From Trichostrongylus colubriformis (lineage: Eukaryota > Nematoda > Chromadorea > Rhabditida > Trichostrongylidae): 64,000 nt of DNA. The translations under genes and the position numbers were made by a program. The stretch lies in the NCBI GenBank assembly GCA_963978905.1, contig OZ022257.1, positions 30,643,274 through 30,707,273 on the forward strand. The letters are read 5' to 3'. This document shows, one piece after another, positions 45,773 through 56,661 of the stretch; the stretch's first letter is position 1, and every line of letters starts with the position of its first letter. The notes under the pieces are model-generated. The model saw only the letters and a program-made list of their open reading frames with translations, was not told the origin of the DNA and made no database searches.

Positions 45773-45775
45773 TAA

Positions 45776-47616
45776 GGCAGTGTTCATAGTTTTGGAATTT
45801 GCGTTTTTGCGTTTTTGCATTTTTGTGGAAAGAAGAATAGATACGTATCGATTTGCGTTTTTGCGTTTTTGTGGAGATGCGGATAAAGCATTAGATACGT
45901 ATCGATTTCCATGCCACGAAGAGACGAGAGGATCAGAGAAAGGAGAGTGTGGAATTTGCGTTTTTGCGTCTTGTAGAAATGCGGAATCGTGGAATTTGCG
46001 TTTTTGTGGAAATGCGGAAAGGGATAAGATATGTATCGATTTGCGGAATTTGCGTTTTTGTGTAAATGCGGAATCGTGGAATTTGCGTTTTTGCGTTTTT
46101 GTGGAAAGTAGGGTAGATACGTATCGATTTGCGGAACTTGCGTTTTTGCGTTTTTGTGGAAATGCGGAAATAGATAAGATACGTATCGAGTGCTTCGTCA
46201 GCGAACGTGGATGATATGACAGAGCAGTTTCTACACTGAAGGAACAGACTGATCTTATACATTGCTTTTTCAACAATTTTTCCCTTCTCGTTCACTCTAT
46301 CGTGCTCTCGATCATTCGTTTTTGATATGTGACTTTCGTGGCCAAAAACCCGCGAAATAGGACCCCCTTCCCACCGTTGATTCTCGACGCGGACGACCTG
46401 TCTGTCAAGAGGGAAGTAGTCTGATCTTGTTTCCCATCGGCATGTTGCCAAGTAACCACAAGGGAATGTTTGGAAATACGACAGCATCTATTCTCCAGAG
46501 TGAGCTTCAAGCTAAAACTGCGAAAGCGCGCAGCAGAACCTTCAATCCTGCCGTATCTTCTTGACCGCTCTCACCCCAGTCAATCGGGAATTACGTCATC
46601 GGGAGGCGGGGTCAACCTGTCAAGAGGCGGAGCATAAGTGCGTTTGCGGGGTTTTGCGGCGTTTCTACAGCTCAGAGGGGCGCTTTTTCACCGGGATTTC
46701 GCCACAGATAGCGTTCCTAGGCCCAGGACTACCATGTGAGTTACTTCTTGTAGGGATTTCTCCATTACCGCATTACCCCTAATGATGTCTTTAATTATTT
46801 CAATTAGAAGTTTTCCATCTTCATTACGTATTTACCTTTACGAGTATCTGCCTTTATTCTTCGACGCTTATCCGTGACATGAGTGGACCAGCTACGTAGC
46901 CAAGATCTTGAATAGGTAGTAAATCAATCTTCTCGTGAAGTAACCCCACTCATGGGTGTCCTGACCCCACAGCAATCATCGGAACTTTTGCAACACACCC
47001 GTGCTAAGATTAATTTTCAATAACGATCTTGAACAGACTTCAAATATGTCTGACTTTTGTGTAAGAAATTCTTAGGGAAGGAAGTGGCAGACTTCTTCTG
47101 AATCGGTTCTAGATCGTAATTGACAATCCACCTTAGCACAACCGTGTGACATTCGATTTTGGAGAGAAACTGTACTTCTCACAAAATTATGTCTATATCC
47201 CTTCACGAAAATGGCAGTTTCTCTTCAAAATCGACCAAAACCATTTATCAAATGTAAATAAGCTCTTATCCTTCTATCCTTATTTATATAAGCTCTTCCC
47301 GAACTCAAGAAAATGAGAACAAATAACTCATCATCATCCGTTCAACCGCTCGCGAATGATGAGCTGCGTGGAATGACACGCAACGCGCACGTGGCTTCCA
47401 CGCTTTCCACAATTCCACATTTCCACAAAAACGCAAAAACGCAAATTCCACAATTCCGCATTTCCACAAAAACGCAAAAACGCAAATTCCACAAATCGAT
47501 ACGTATTTACTCTACTTTCCACAAAAACGCAGTTTTCCTAATCGTTATGTATCTACTCAATTTCCACAAAAACCCAAAAACGCAGAAACGCAAATTCCAA
47601 AACTATGAACACTGCC
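45776..47616. mobile_element. TIR element with TAA duplication (Harbinger-like?)
   Basis: The terminal repeats begin GGCAGTGTTCATAGTTTTGG at 45776 and in inverse at 47616, flanked by TAA on both sides (45773-45775, 47617-47619). A 3-bp TAA duplication is typical of PIF/Harbinger elements. Both sub-terminal regions are packed with the motif TTTGCGTTTTTGTGGAA in the same inward polarity (45790-46190 and, inverted, 47400-47600). There is no transposase. A partial TTAA-type element sits inside at about 46340-46790. Confidence 0.75.
46340..46790 (-). mobile_element. TTAA-type element, partial second copy
   Basis: This is an inverted relative of 32799-33358 (shared CGACCTGTC, TTGCCAAGTAACC, GATTTCGCCACAGATAG). 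The outer end AGACATCATTAGGGG borders TTAA at 46791-46794. The opposite end was not found, so the copy is truncated within the host element. Confidence 0.65.
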
Positions 47617-47619
47617 TAA

Positions 47620-47935
47620 AGGTCGGCACAGAAGGGTGATGCGTACATACCAAGGTTGTTAGGGGAATAGTACGGTTAGGATAGGACATGCGACGTTGTG
47701 GGAAACTGAGTAAATTGAAACTTTAACGCTGCATTGTAAATCTTCGAACAATTCACGGAATGCTACGCAATTCATAGGAATATGCGCTGAAGGCGGGAAA
47801 CTGATAACAGGATGTATAAAGAAGGGAAACAGACGCTAACTTTCATCTTTATTGTGACTATCAGCTCACACCAGCGAATGAGGCAGTTGGCATAAGAGGT
47901 AAGTCAAAAACGTTTCACGCTATCTTACTTACGAG
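47620..47935. other. Rest of repeat D copy 3 and spacer
   Basis: The first ~60 bp complete repeat D. The remainder has no recognised feature. Confidence 0.45.
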
Positions 47936-49250
47936 CAAGGTCTTCCAACTCATGACGCGCTTTTGGAAAGCTGTTTTTTGCATGTATGGGGGTACGTACA
48001 AGAATCATATAACTGATGTCCATTTTTGCTGCGCGGCCTTACAAATGCCAAAAACGGGGTTGATGGTTCGATCCCCACTGAGGACAAATTTTTGCAAAAT
48101 TTAGATTTTCACTTTTTGGGCTCGTAAACATTCGAATATGAAGATTAAGTGCATTAATCACATTCAGAACTCCGAACTGCCCTCTATTGCCAGTTTTCAC
48201 CAACTTTGACAGCCCAACTTTCTGGCCTTTCAGCGCTCATAGCGCACGAACGAGACGTTTTTGCGCGAAACGGATTTGATATTCGTGTTCAAGAGGTCGA
48301 ACTACCCTTGGGAGTAAGTTTCCAGCCCAATCGAGATTTTGACCCAAATTCGAAAATTTGAGCTGGGCATTGGGTATACCATCGACTGCACGTTCGATGA
48401 AGGCGACGACGATATCACTTGTTAGGAAATTTTCACTATTTCTCTTGCTTGGTGCTTGATAGCTGGAATTATAGCGATAGGCATCCATGCTGTGCATATT
48501 CCATTGATTTTCATCGATTTTGTGAGTTACTCACTTCTACAAGTAGAAGGCGCACCGTGTACCCATGACCAAACATCTTTTTCGAAGTTAGGGTCAAAAT
48601 TTGGAATTGGCTAGAAATGTGTCCGCAAGGGTAGTTTGACCCCCTGAACACGATTATGACACTCATTTTGTGCGAAAACGCGAATTTCGAGCGCTACGGG
48701 CCCCACCAAATTCATTGACAATTCGTAAATAGGGTCATTTCGGTATGCTGTAAACGAAAATCGTAGTCATTTGGCATAAACAGACATATTTGAAGACGAA
48801 CAAGTGAATGCAAAAAAAAATGCAAAACGTCGGCAGTGCCGGGATTCGAACCACCAGCCCAGCACTTCATCCGCTTGAGAGTCCATCGCTGTATCCAGTA
48901 TGCCACCCCGTCGCCGCAGGATCCATACATCGGGGAACCGTTATGAGACTGCTACGCACTTTTAGTACGTGGTGGAAATAAGACTTCATTTTTTCCCGTA
49001 TTTGACTTTGTTTTGGATGTGAAATAGGAGAACACCTTTGGCTCTGCACATGATCAAAGTTGCAAGTAGGATGCGTTATTACAAGTGGGTTAAAATCGCC
49101 TTTTAGGAAAACTTTTTCTTTACTCCTTTTTTGGCATTTGTAGGGCCGCGCAGCAAAAATGGAAGTCAGTTATATGTTTCATGTAGATACCCCCATATAA
49201 TGGAAAAAACCGTTTCCCGAAAGCGCGTCATGACCTGAAAGACCTCCCTT
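47936..49250. mobile_element. Long-TIR element family B, copy 2 (intact)
   Basis: Inverted arms of about 115 bp carry GGTCTTCCAACTCATGACGC at the left and GGTCTTTCAGGTCATGACGC inverted at the right. They also share CATTTTTGCTGCGCGGCC. The interior is non-coding, contains GATGGTTCGATCCCC (B-box-like) near 48062, and carries a tRNA-like module on the minus strand. Confidence 0.72.
48836..48918 (-). other. tRNA-Ser/Leu-like module inside element B2
   Basis: The minus strand reads GGGGTGGCATACTGGATACA, then CGATGGACTCTCAAGCGGA, then GGTTCGAATCCCGG. The B-box (GGTTCGAATCC) is perfect and the A-box nearly so, about 50 bp apart as in an internal Pol III promoter. Anticodon and T stems do not pair well, so it is a tRNA-derived relic, perhaps still able to start transcription. 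Confidence 0.5.
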
Positions 49251-49310
49251 GTTAGTAGCTGAGAGATTAGTTGCACCTGTTTAAATGCCTTATGAGAAGC
49301 GTGCTCCTCG

Positions 49311-49556
49311 TCAGTGCCGTTGACGGGCCAAGTGAATCACATGGCTAGAGCTGGTTCGAAAATAAACTACAAAACATTCTGAAGTGGTGAGCTGCTTTCC
49401 TACTACGGGGTCAATGGCATTTGTTAGTAAAACCTTGAGTAACAAGGGTGAGCCAAGCTGAACGATGTCACACTCGACAGTTTTGACATTTGCCTGCGAA
49501 TCTACACGTTTTCGTCTATGTTTTCTGATTTGATACAGTTTATATTTATATTTCAA
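49311..49556 (-). CDS. Open frame of 81 codons, unknown
   Basis: The frame includes an acceptor-like GATTCGCAG and then a protein-like stretch from ANVKTVECDIVQLGS to VGKQLTTSECFVVYF. There is no good donor; the frame simply runs to a stop. It could be an exon, a retroelement fragment, or chance. Confidence 0.25.
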   Translation of the reverse strand: MKYKYKLYQIRKHRRKRVDSQANVKTVECDIVQLGSPLLLKVLLTNAIDPVVGKQLTTSECFVVYFRTSSSHVIHLARQRH

Positions 49557-49669
49557 TTCGATCCAGACTAATGTTGTTATTTTTCTGCTTTCACATTTTC
49601 ATCGGTTGAGCCATCACACAGTACTGCGTGAACGACACAATAGTGTTGGGTATGTGGTATGGAAATGGT

Positions 49670-50965
49670 CGATGGCCAACCAATATCGAAGGAGTCCATA
49701 TTACGCATCTCTACATTTTGACAAGCGCAGTACTGAGCGCTAGCTCAACTGGTATCTCTACAAACTGGTAGCTATCCTGAATGAAATTTCACGAAGCAGC
49801 CGATTCTTATATCAAAGCAACAAGTGTGTCTATTTGCTGAGCATATAGTGCCTAGGCCTATTATCTTCAGACCAGTTGGGCAATCGCACAGGTGCGAATT
49901 ACTCATCATTTATTTTCCTCACTAAAAAGATATGTAATGGGGAAATGGTCAATTTTGCCTTTTTGCTGAGCATCTACTTTCTACATTATAACAGGTAGAT
50001 CCGTATGCGGTCATCGATGCTCATCGTTTCTGTAAACATGCACCACTATTTGGAATTTCACATAGTCTAGCGGTCGATACTCTGTACTGTTGCTGGCACC
50101 GCGTGAGAGATTGAAGCGCCTGCTTTGCCATCACAATTCTAGATCATGTCTTGATCATCCACGTAGATCGCAGTATCAAAAGACATGCACCATTATTTGG
50201 AACGCTGGGCGATTTAGCGGTTGATACATCGGCAGCAAATATCAGAACATAAACAAAATATGTGCACTCAATGGTACTGGGCATCAGACGCAATCACTAC
50301 AGCAGTCGTATAGTAGTGTGAGCAATGTACCGGATTTTACCCTTCCCCATTTCCTTTCTTATCACTCCATGTAAGCCGTTATCAGTTTTGAAAAGTCGTC
50401 ATTAAGGTCGCCGTACCCTGTAATACCTCTGTGTGAAAACATTCCACTGTTAGCCGGAAGAGCAAAATGGATTTGGCGACATTAGCTTTTCGACGCTCCT
50501 TATCGAATCTTATCAAGTGTTATCAGTTTGGATCACCCACCAGTGATGTGCCCGTCCCACCCTTCAAAACACCTATGAGTGTCGGCAGTCTAGGATCTAC
50601 CCGAAAGGTGAAAGGAATTTGGCGACATCCGCCTTTTGCCGCTCCTTATCAATCTTATCAAGCGCTATCAATTCGAATCACCCACATTCAATGTGCCCGT
50701 CCCACCCCTCAAAACACATATAAGTGTCCGCGCTCTAGGATCCACCCGAAACGCGAAACGGATTTGGCGACATTAGCCTATCAGCTCTTATCAGCTGCTA
50801 TCACTTTCAGTCCACCACCGTTGAGATCCCCTTACCACCCGCTATATCATATCTAAAGTTCAGCATCCTATCTTTGCTGCGACGCGAGATATGAATTTCC
50901 GGTCAAACAGACACACACACACACAAACACACACACCTACAGACACACTTAGCCGATTATACAAA
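49670..50965 (-). mobile_element. R146 element, minus-strand copy
   Basis: The head is near 50965 (ATAATCGGCTAAGTGTGTCT on the minus strand), with a TGTGTTTGTGTGTG microsatellite, the CATATCTCGCGTCGCAGC block, two to three monomers, and the shared 3' segment to about 49670 with GAGCTAGCGCTCAGTACTG-type sequence. Confidence 0.65.
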
Positions 50966-51239
50966 GTAGGATAATCTAGTCATTTCAACTGCATGACGCT
51001 TCACTGAAAAAAGTCATCACTTTCAGAGGTCCAAATGATTCAACGATTGATACATTCTGCAAAAATGGTATCGACGACTGACGTAATGAGAGGAACGAGT
51101 TGTGTTCATCCACTGATCATTCAGCACTTGGGCTGTAGCGGTCACTACAGAGCATTAACACAGTTTAGCGACCGGTTTTGGATACGAGTGAATCCATAGG
51201 TGATTCCTCACTCGTTCAGTGAGCCTTCTAAAGTAATTA
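50966..51239. other. Unassigned spacer
   Basis: No gene or repeat was recognised. Confidence 0.4.
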
Positions 51240-52050
51240 ATGATGGCAGATCCATTTGCCTGTTATCGATTAAGATTTCTGCGAGCATGCACTCTACTTG
51301 GAATTTTATATAGTCTAGCCGTCGATACAGATCATTCATTCAGATCGCCATATAAAACACTAGATGTCATTATTTGGAAGGCTGAGCAATTTGGCGATTG
51401 ATGCATTGCCTGCAAAGAACCCGAACGAAGTATGCTCGCCCAATGACCCACTAATTATAGTTGTCTTAGCGGTGTACGGGAACCCTCATCTATTTGCTGG
51501 TGACTCTTGGCAGCCCTTATCGTTATCAGATTCGATCCGACCATTGAAGTTCTCGAACCACAACAATCATGGTGAACACTCCACTGTCAGCTGGGAAAGC
51601 AAAACGAATTCCGTAACATTTGTCTTCTGACACTCCTTATCAAATTTTATCAGCCGTAACCAAATTGGATCATCCACTATTGATGTCAACAGGCATACCA
51701 TCCATGAGTGTCAACGCCTTGAGGTTGACGCGAGAAGCCAACGGATTCGGCGACATTTGCCTTCTGACGGTCACTATCGAAAATTATCAACCTTTATTCA
51801 CTTGGATCACCCGCCATTGAAGTCCCCGTCCCACAACGCACAACATCCATGAGTGTCAACGCTTCCTTACCAGCCCTTATCAGCTTCCAACATTTTCGGT
51901 ACACCAACGCTGGAGGCCACGTCCCAGCTACTATATCACTTGTCAAATTCAGAATCCTACCTTTTCTGCGACACGATCCGGTCAAGTACACACGTACAAT
52001 CACACCACCACGCCACACACAGCCTACGCCCTGGGTCAGTAGCTTTACAG
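51240..52050 (-). mobile_element. R146 element, degenerate copy
   Basis: It has the order of the other minus-strand copies: the CATATAGTCTAGCCGTCGAT-type 3' segment near 51310, then degraded monomers with GATCACCCGCCATTGAAGTC, then the body of the head region near 51930. The CATATCTCGCG block is eroded. Confidence 0.55.
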
Positions 52051-52232
52051 GTCTTCTTTGTCGCAACAGCAGCACCGTCGAGGACTGCTTCCACACTGAA
52101 CGAATGGCACATTTGGTCAAGTAGCGGTGTACTTTTCGGGAGCCTGAAACAGTGGTGGACCGCATGATCTCGTCCGGGACCTTTACTTCTGGCAATCGTT
52201 TGTACCGCATGGTGTACTTCCGAAAGGTTTAA

Positions 52233-52730
52233 AGGCACTTTCCGCGATAATCTCACCAGCTATTTATCCTGCCGCAGCCGATAAACCCCCGGGTAACTGT
52301 CGCGGCTGTACCCTTAGAGCGGCGCCACGAGCCCTCCTGGCAGCGCAAAGCCCGCGGGAGGCAACTGGGACCCAGCCCACCAATAGGCGACCCCGCCCGG
52401 CAGTGGACGAAGCATTTTCCAACGTGGCATTTACTTGAGCCTGTAATTCTGCGATAAGACAAGATAAAGAAGAAATTCCAGTAGTTAATGGAACGTTCAC
52501 CTGGGGAAACAAGTGATATCTCAAGGTTCCTCATGATACAATCCAAGGGGGCAGTGATTCGAAGGCTCGTTTTCACGCGGTAACCTCGTACAAGGCCAGA
52601 TGTCAGGAGGCCTCATTTTTGCCATTTTCGGGGACTTCTTTCAGATTTTTCTCTCTCAGTGTATTCTTCAGCACCTCGAATGCCATAATTCAGCTCTTAA
52701 AACCAATCAAGGTAATCGCGGAAAGAACCT
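52233..52730. mobile_element. TTAA-flanked small element, copy 2
   Basis: The ends read AGGCACTTTCCGCGAT and, inverted, AGGTTCTTTCCGCGAT. TTAA flanks both sides (52229-52232 and 52731-52734), as at piggyBac-type insertions. It is 498 bp, without a transposase, and similar throughout to 14239-14712. Confidence 0.78.
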
Positions 52731-52869
52731 TTAAAGGCAACACCTTCTTTGCGGGTTGTTTCCCTTTGGACAACAGGAAGATTTGTGAAATACCGCAGTG
52801 CAAAAGATTGCCGTACCTTGATCCATTTTTGATGTCGTTGTCAACAAGATCTACAGTAATCTTTATGCA

Positions 52870-54900
52870 TGGAGTCATCGGGTAGAGCTCGGCCTACATC
52901 TTCTATCTCATCTCAGACTTGCTTTCCTCTCAGTGTCCAGAAGTCTTGACTTCACGAAGTTGGCATAGTCTTCATCAAACCGTTGTCTGCATGACCGATT
53001 TAATGATGTGAATTATAGGTAGTTTTCTTGCCGCTCCATATCTGCGTCTTTCCAATAAAATGCGAGTGGATGATGAGATATAGCGAGCGTTGTGATTTGG
53101 CGCTGTGCCGCGACAACATTCGCTAATTCGTTCTGTCGTCTGAACGAAACTGTCGTAATCAGTCTTGATGTCATCTACCATTTCCAACTCATCCGCACTT
53201 GCGAGCATGGCAACAGCGGCTCTATCCAGCACGATAGGGCATGATAGGCTAGATCGTATGCAGATAGACATGCTAGGCTACGATCGAAGTTAAATCACCC
53301 TTGAAGCAGCCGGTGGTCGCTAACCGTAATGAGTGCGGGTTACAAGTGATACCTCTCTCATGATCCTTCGATTGCAGAAGATGTGGTGTAATTCATGCTA
53401 GTGCTGACCATTCGAGGTTATGTGGGTCCACCTCCTTGAGAAGCGTTGAAGAAGTGGCTGTTGTAATGGAAAATGATATAGCTCGTTTAAATTCTTCGGC
53501 TTCGTTGCCCTCTTCGGCAGAGTGCGGACCGATGAATATTCTTCTAACTTTCCTTGGCCCGATCCCGGCATTAAAGTCTCCCATCATCATAATGTGACCA
53601 CAAATCCTGCACTTGAGATTAATTCGCCATGTTCTTTTTTCTCGCCATCTGCTGTAGGAGCGTACACTCAAACCATTGCTACTTATGTTAGGTTGTCGAA
53701 AAAGTTTTTTGTTTTTAAAATACGCGCTTTTCCCTCCTAACTGTTCTTTTTTTCTGTACATACACATGTAGTACAAGTTCAAACGTTTGATAGGTATCAT
53801 TGTCTTCCATCTCCCGGATAACCTTTTTCGGCAAAATATATATCAAAGGAAGTTTCGGGGCATTTATGGCCTCCAGCAACCGAATCCAGTCGTCGTGTAA
53901 ACGCTGCATTGGAAGAGGGTTCAACGTCTGAACTTGTGGCACAACTTTGGTTCAAATGCTTTTGAGAAGGCAACTACAACGTCAATTCTGACCGGTCCGA
54001 ACCCCCATCGGAGATCGACAAGGAACGATTACGGGTGCGGCTCGCAACACTATACTAACAGCAAACCTATACAGTCAGCAGCCGTATATTCCGCTCGCGA
54101 AAATCACAGAGAAACGTCTGAAACATGACACGATTCTTTTCCTACACGAGGATGCTCGCCCACATATTGTAAAAGTGACCCGCCAAAAAACTCTCAAGCT
54201 TGGATAGGAATTGCTACCCCATCCATCCTATAGCACTTGTCTTGCACCATCGGATTATCACCTTTTCCTTCCCATTACAACGCCATTCAAAGAAAAACCT
54301 TCGATAATGAAGTGACATGGAACGGTGTTGTGCAACTTCTTCAAATAAAAGCCAGAACAGTTCATGCAAATGGCATAGCAAATTTGGCTGAAAGGTGAAG
54401 AGTGGTAGAACAAGATGGTGATTACCCTGTTTCATAGTATGCTCTGTGTTTTGTAATAAAGTGCAAAAATGAATTGCTTCAACAAACGAAAAAACTTTTT
54501 CGACAAGCTAATATTTCTCTCGACAGAATGGAATATCACACTTCGCACGGGGTCAGAGAACTTCGGTAACACGATGAATCGAACACCTCCTGATGTCGAC
54601 TTACTCTTTCAGGCTGTCAGAAACCCTACCGTTTCGTCTAACCTCAAGCACAATAAGGACTCTTTCCTCTTTGTTTCGCTCAGGCCAATCTCCTGATAAC
54701 TAATTCGTCGAGCTTCATCAATTAGTGTAGAAAGCTGAGCACCCAGTCGAGCTGATGCTGCGACAGTTGTAAGTGCAGACAATCAGTTGACTCGCTCTCG
54801 TCTGTCTCCTACGGTAGTCTGCGGTCCTGGGAGTTTTCGCCTTTGACCGTGTGATGATCCTGCGCTTCCGCAGAACAGCCTGCAGGGGCTAAGGCAGCTA
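52870..54900 (-). pseudogene. RTE-like endonuclease relic, split by mariner
   Basis: On the minus strand the order is VCTYNCRS (54780-54760, endonuclease start), IGLSETKRKE (near 54690), STSGGVRFIV (near 54590), then the mariner insertion at 53691-54508, then VYAPTADGEKKE, MGDFNAGIGPR (near 53580) and SDHRLL (near 53300). These are the landmarks of an APE-type endonuclease, the target-nicking domain of RTE-like retroposons. Its sequence differs from the copy at 5038, so it is a second lineage. No RT domain follows; the copy fades out at about 52870. Stops and frameshifts are numerous. Confidence 0.72.
53691..54508. mobile_element. Palindromic mariner derivative inside an RTE relic
   Basis: The ends read GGTTGTCGAAAAAGTTTT and, inverted, GCTTGTCGAAAAAGTTTT, flanked by TA (53689-53690, 54509-54510). 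The first ~190 bp (to ~53880) carry the mariner C-terminal end on the minus strand; the rest carries a transposase C-terminal half on the plus strand (EDARPHIVKV near 54149). It is the same family as 8953-9605, again head to head. Confidence 0.8.
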
Positions 54901-55086
54901 TAAGAAGTAATCTTGCTAGATTTTGCCCACGGGATAGCATTACTAGGGCTTTCGTTTCCTTTGCCTAGTAGAGCACCGCTCACTAAGAGCTTGGGCACTC
55001 AGAATTTTTTGGTCACGTGAGTCGGTAGGAGATTCCGACATGACCTTCATCCTGCAAATCTTCCTAATTCGCCTCAAGCTTCTTTA

Positions 55087-55240
55087 CCTCCACAAGCCAG
55101 AACCCGGGTGCAAGCTCAAAAGAAACCTCTGCTTTTCTGCGACTCTCGTCGACACAGATGAAATTATGCGATTTTGAGTGTGATCCTACGATGCAGAATT
55201 TTGACTCTAAAGAGTAGGACAGTCCCGACAACGCGTTTTG
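55087..55240 (-). CDS. Candidate exon, unknown
   Basis: An open minus-strand block contains ALSGLSYSLESKFCIVGSHS and ends FELAPGFWLVE before a GTAAAG donor. The upstream boundary is unclear: a possible CTCCAG acceptor lies near 55241, and an ATG lies at 55264 with a TAA two codons above it. It could also be the 5' part of the neighbouring RTE-like relic. No family is recognised. Confidence 0.25.
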
Positions 55241-55264
55241 CACTGGAGCGCAACTTCTGTGCAT

Positions 55265-55849
55265 TCCTTATCTGTACCATCCGCTTTTTATTTCGATAGT
55301 GGCGCAATTGAGAAACTCGAGGGGCTTCAGAGGAGACAAGCTACTTCACGGAGTTTCCTGCGATTTCGGAGATAAGGTAGTGAAGTACGCGAAAAACGAA
55401 AGTAGTACTGATTGTACAAAACAGTATTTTTGGGGATCTTTTAGAGACACAAAAGGAAAACCTTACGTGCACAAGTAATTGCCTCCCTGGAGATCCCCCC
55501 ATAATCCCACCCTATGCGAATCATTACACTTCAACTGTACTATGCTACTGCTGGCAAGCGTTGGGCTTCCCTTTATTCATCTGCGACGAGGGCAAGGAAA
55601 CGCCTACACGTGTGGAACTGATGCATTCAGAAAAACCTTCATGTCTCCATTCATTAGCGTCCAAAAGCGCGTCGAGTGTACGTGTACTATTGAAAATGGC
55701 CACTTCGACCTGCTATCCTTTTCTTGTGAGCAGCTGATCCTTGTATGCTAGTGTTAGATACATGGATCAGTTACCGCAATGCTGATATCCTTCTGAAAAT
55801 ATCCACTATTCAAAACACCAATTAATGAAGCGACCGATTCATTTTATTG
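55265..55849. other. Unassigned, with a family-A-like arm
   Basis: About 55625-55740 resembles a terminal arm of family A (GAAAAACCTTCATGTCTCCA, GGCCACTTCGACCTG). No gene was recognised. Confidence 0.4.
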
Positions 55850-56575
55850 CAGCTGGTCCCGCAGATGAAAATGGTTCACTTGTTTCTCAACTGCTACGAA
55901 TCTAAGTAGCATCTCAATTATCCAAGTAGACCGCAGCATCAAAAGTCAGTCGCCACAATTTGGAGGGCTAGGCAGTATATCGGTTGATGCATCGTTGCAA
56001 CTAACATGAGAACACCTCGTGGCACTGAGCATCAGCCACTTTACAGGTGATGGTCATACTGCAGTCGTAGTGCAGTAGTAAGCGGTGTACAGGATTTTAT
56101 CTCATTCACTTGTGGAGACTCTTATCTATACCCATCAGCTATGATCATTCTCGAACCTTATCAGTCGCGATCCTTTTTGCTTCCCTAGCATCAATGTGCC
56201 CCCTTACCACCTTCTATGTATATCACTTAGGCCGCGGTCATACTTTACGTGTCTGCGGCAGGGCGTGGCCGCGTATCTTGCGTCTCCACACTGCCTCGTT
56301 GCCTGCGTCATCTCTGCACCTCCCCCGTGCCACTCTCTCTCGCTGCCTGTGAGAGAGAGTGGCACGGGGGAGGTGCAGAGATGACGCAGGCAACGAGGCA
56401 GTGTGGAGACGCAAGATACGCGGCCGCGCCCTGCCGCAGACACGTAAAGTATGACCGCGGCCTTATACGCACCGGGTCCTCATATTAGCTGCGACGCGAG
56501 GTATGAATTTCGTAATAAGCAGACGGATAGACAGACAAACAGACAGATAAATATGTTTAGCGGACTAAATAAGGT
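55850..56575 (-). mobile_element. R146 element, short copy with palindrome inserted
   Basis: The 3' segment (GGTTGATGCATCGTTGC, GTGGCACTGAGCATCAG) lies at 55960-56060, one or two monomer remnants follow, and the head block (GCGACGCGAGGTATGAATTTC) lies at 56490-56515. The palindrome 56229-56463 interrupts the copy just inside the head block. Confidence 0.65.
56229..56463. repeat. Near-perfect palindrome, 113-bp arms, 9-nt loop
   Basis: The arms 56229-56341 and 56351-56463 are reverse complements with only about one mismatch (a T/C in GGGCGTGGCC against GGGCGCGGCC). The loop is GCTGCCTGT. It is GC-rich. The same ~31-residue peptide is encoded on both strands purely because of the symmetry, so no gene is called. 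Confidence 0.92.
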
Positions 56576-56661
56576 GTGGAGCCATCATTGCTCTCCCATC
56601 AAAATCCAAAAAATAATAATGCCCACTCCTGAGCAGCTTTGGATTGAATGATTATACTAAC

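Noticed and set aside
45767..46487. Long minus-strand frames rich in Thr-Gln-Lys-Arg-Lys
   Set aside because: They translate the TTTGCGTTTTTGTGGAA sub-terminal repeats of a transposon; the repetitive peptides come from the DNA repeat.
48836..48918. Functional tRNA gene
   Set aside because: A- and B-boxes are good but the anticodon and T stems do not pair, so only a tRNA-like relic is called.
56249..56488. Identical peptides on both strands
   Set aside because: Produced by the perfect symmetry of the palindrome, with no start context or family.
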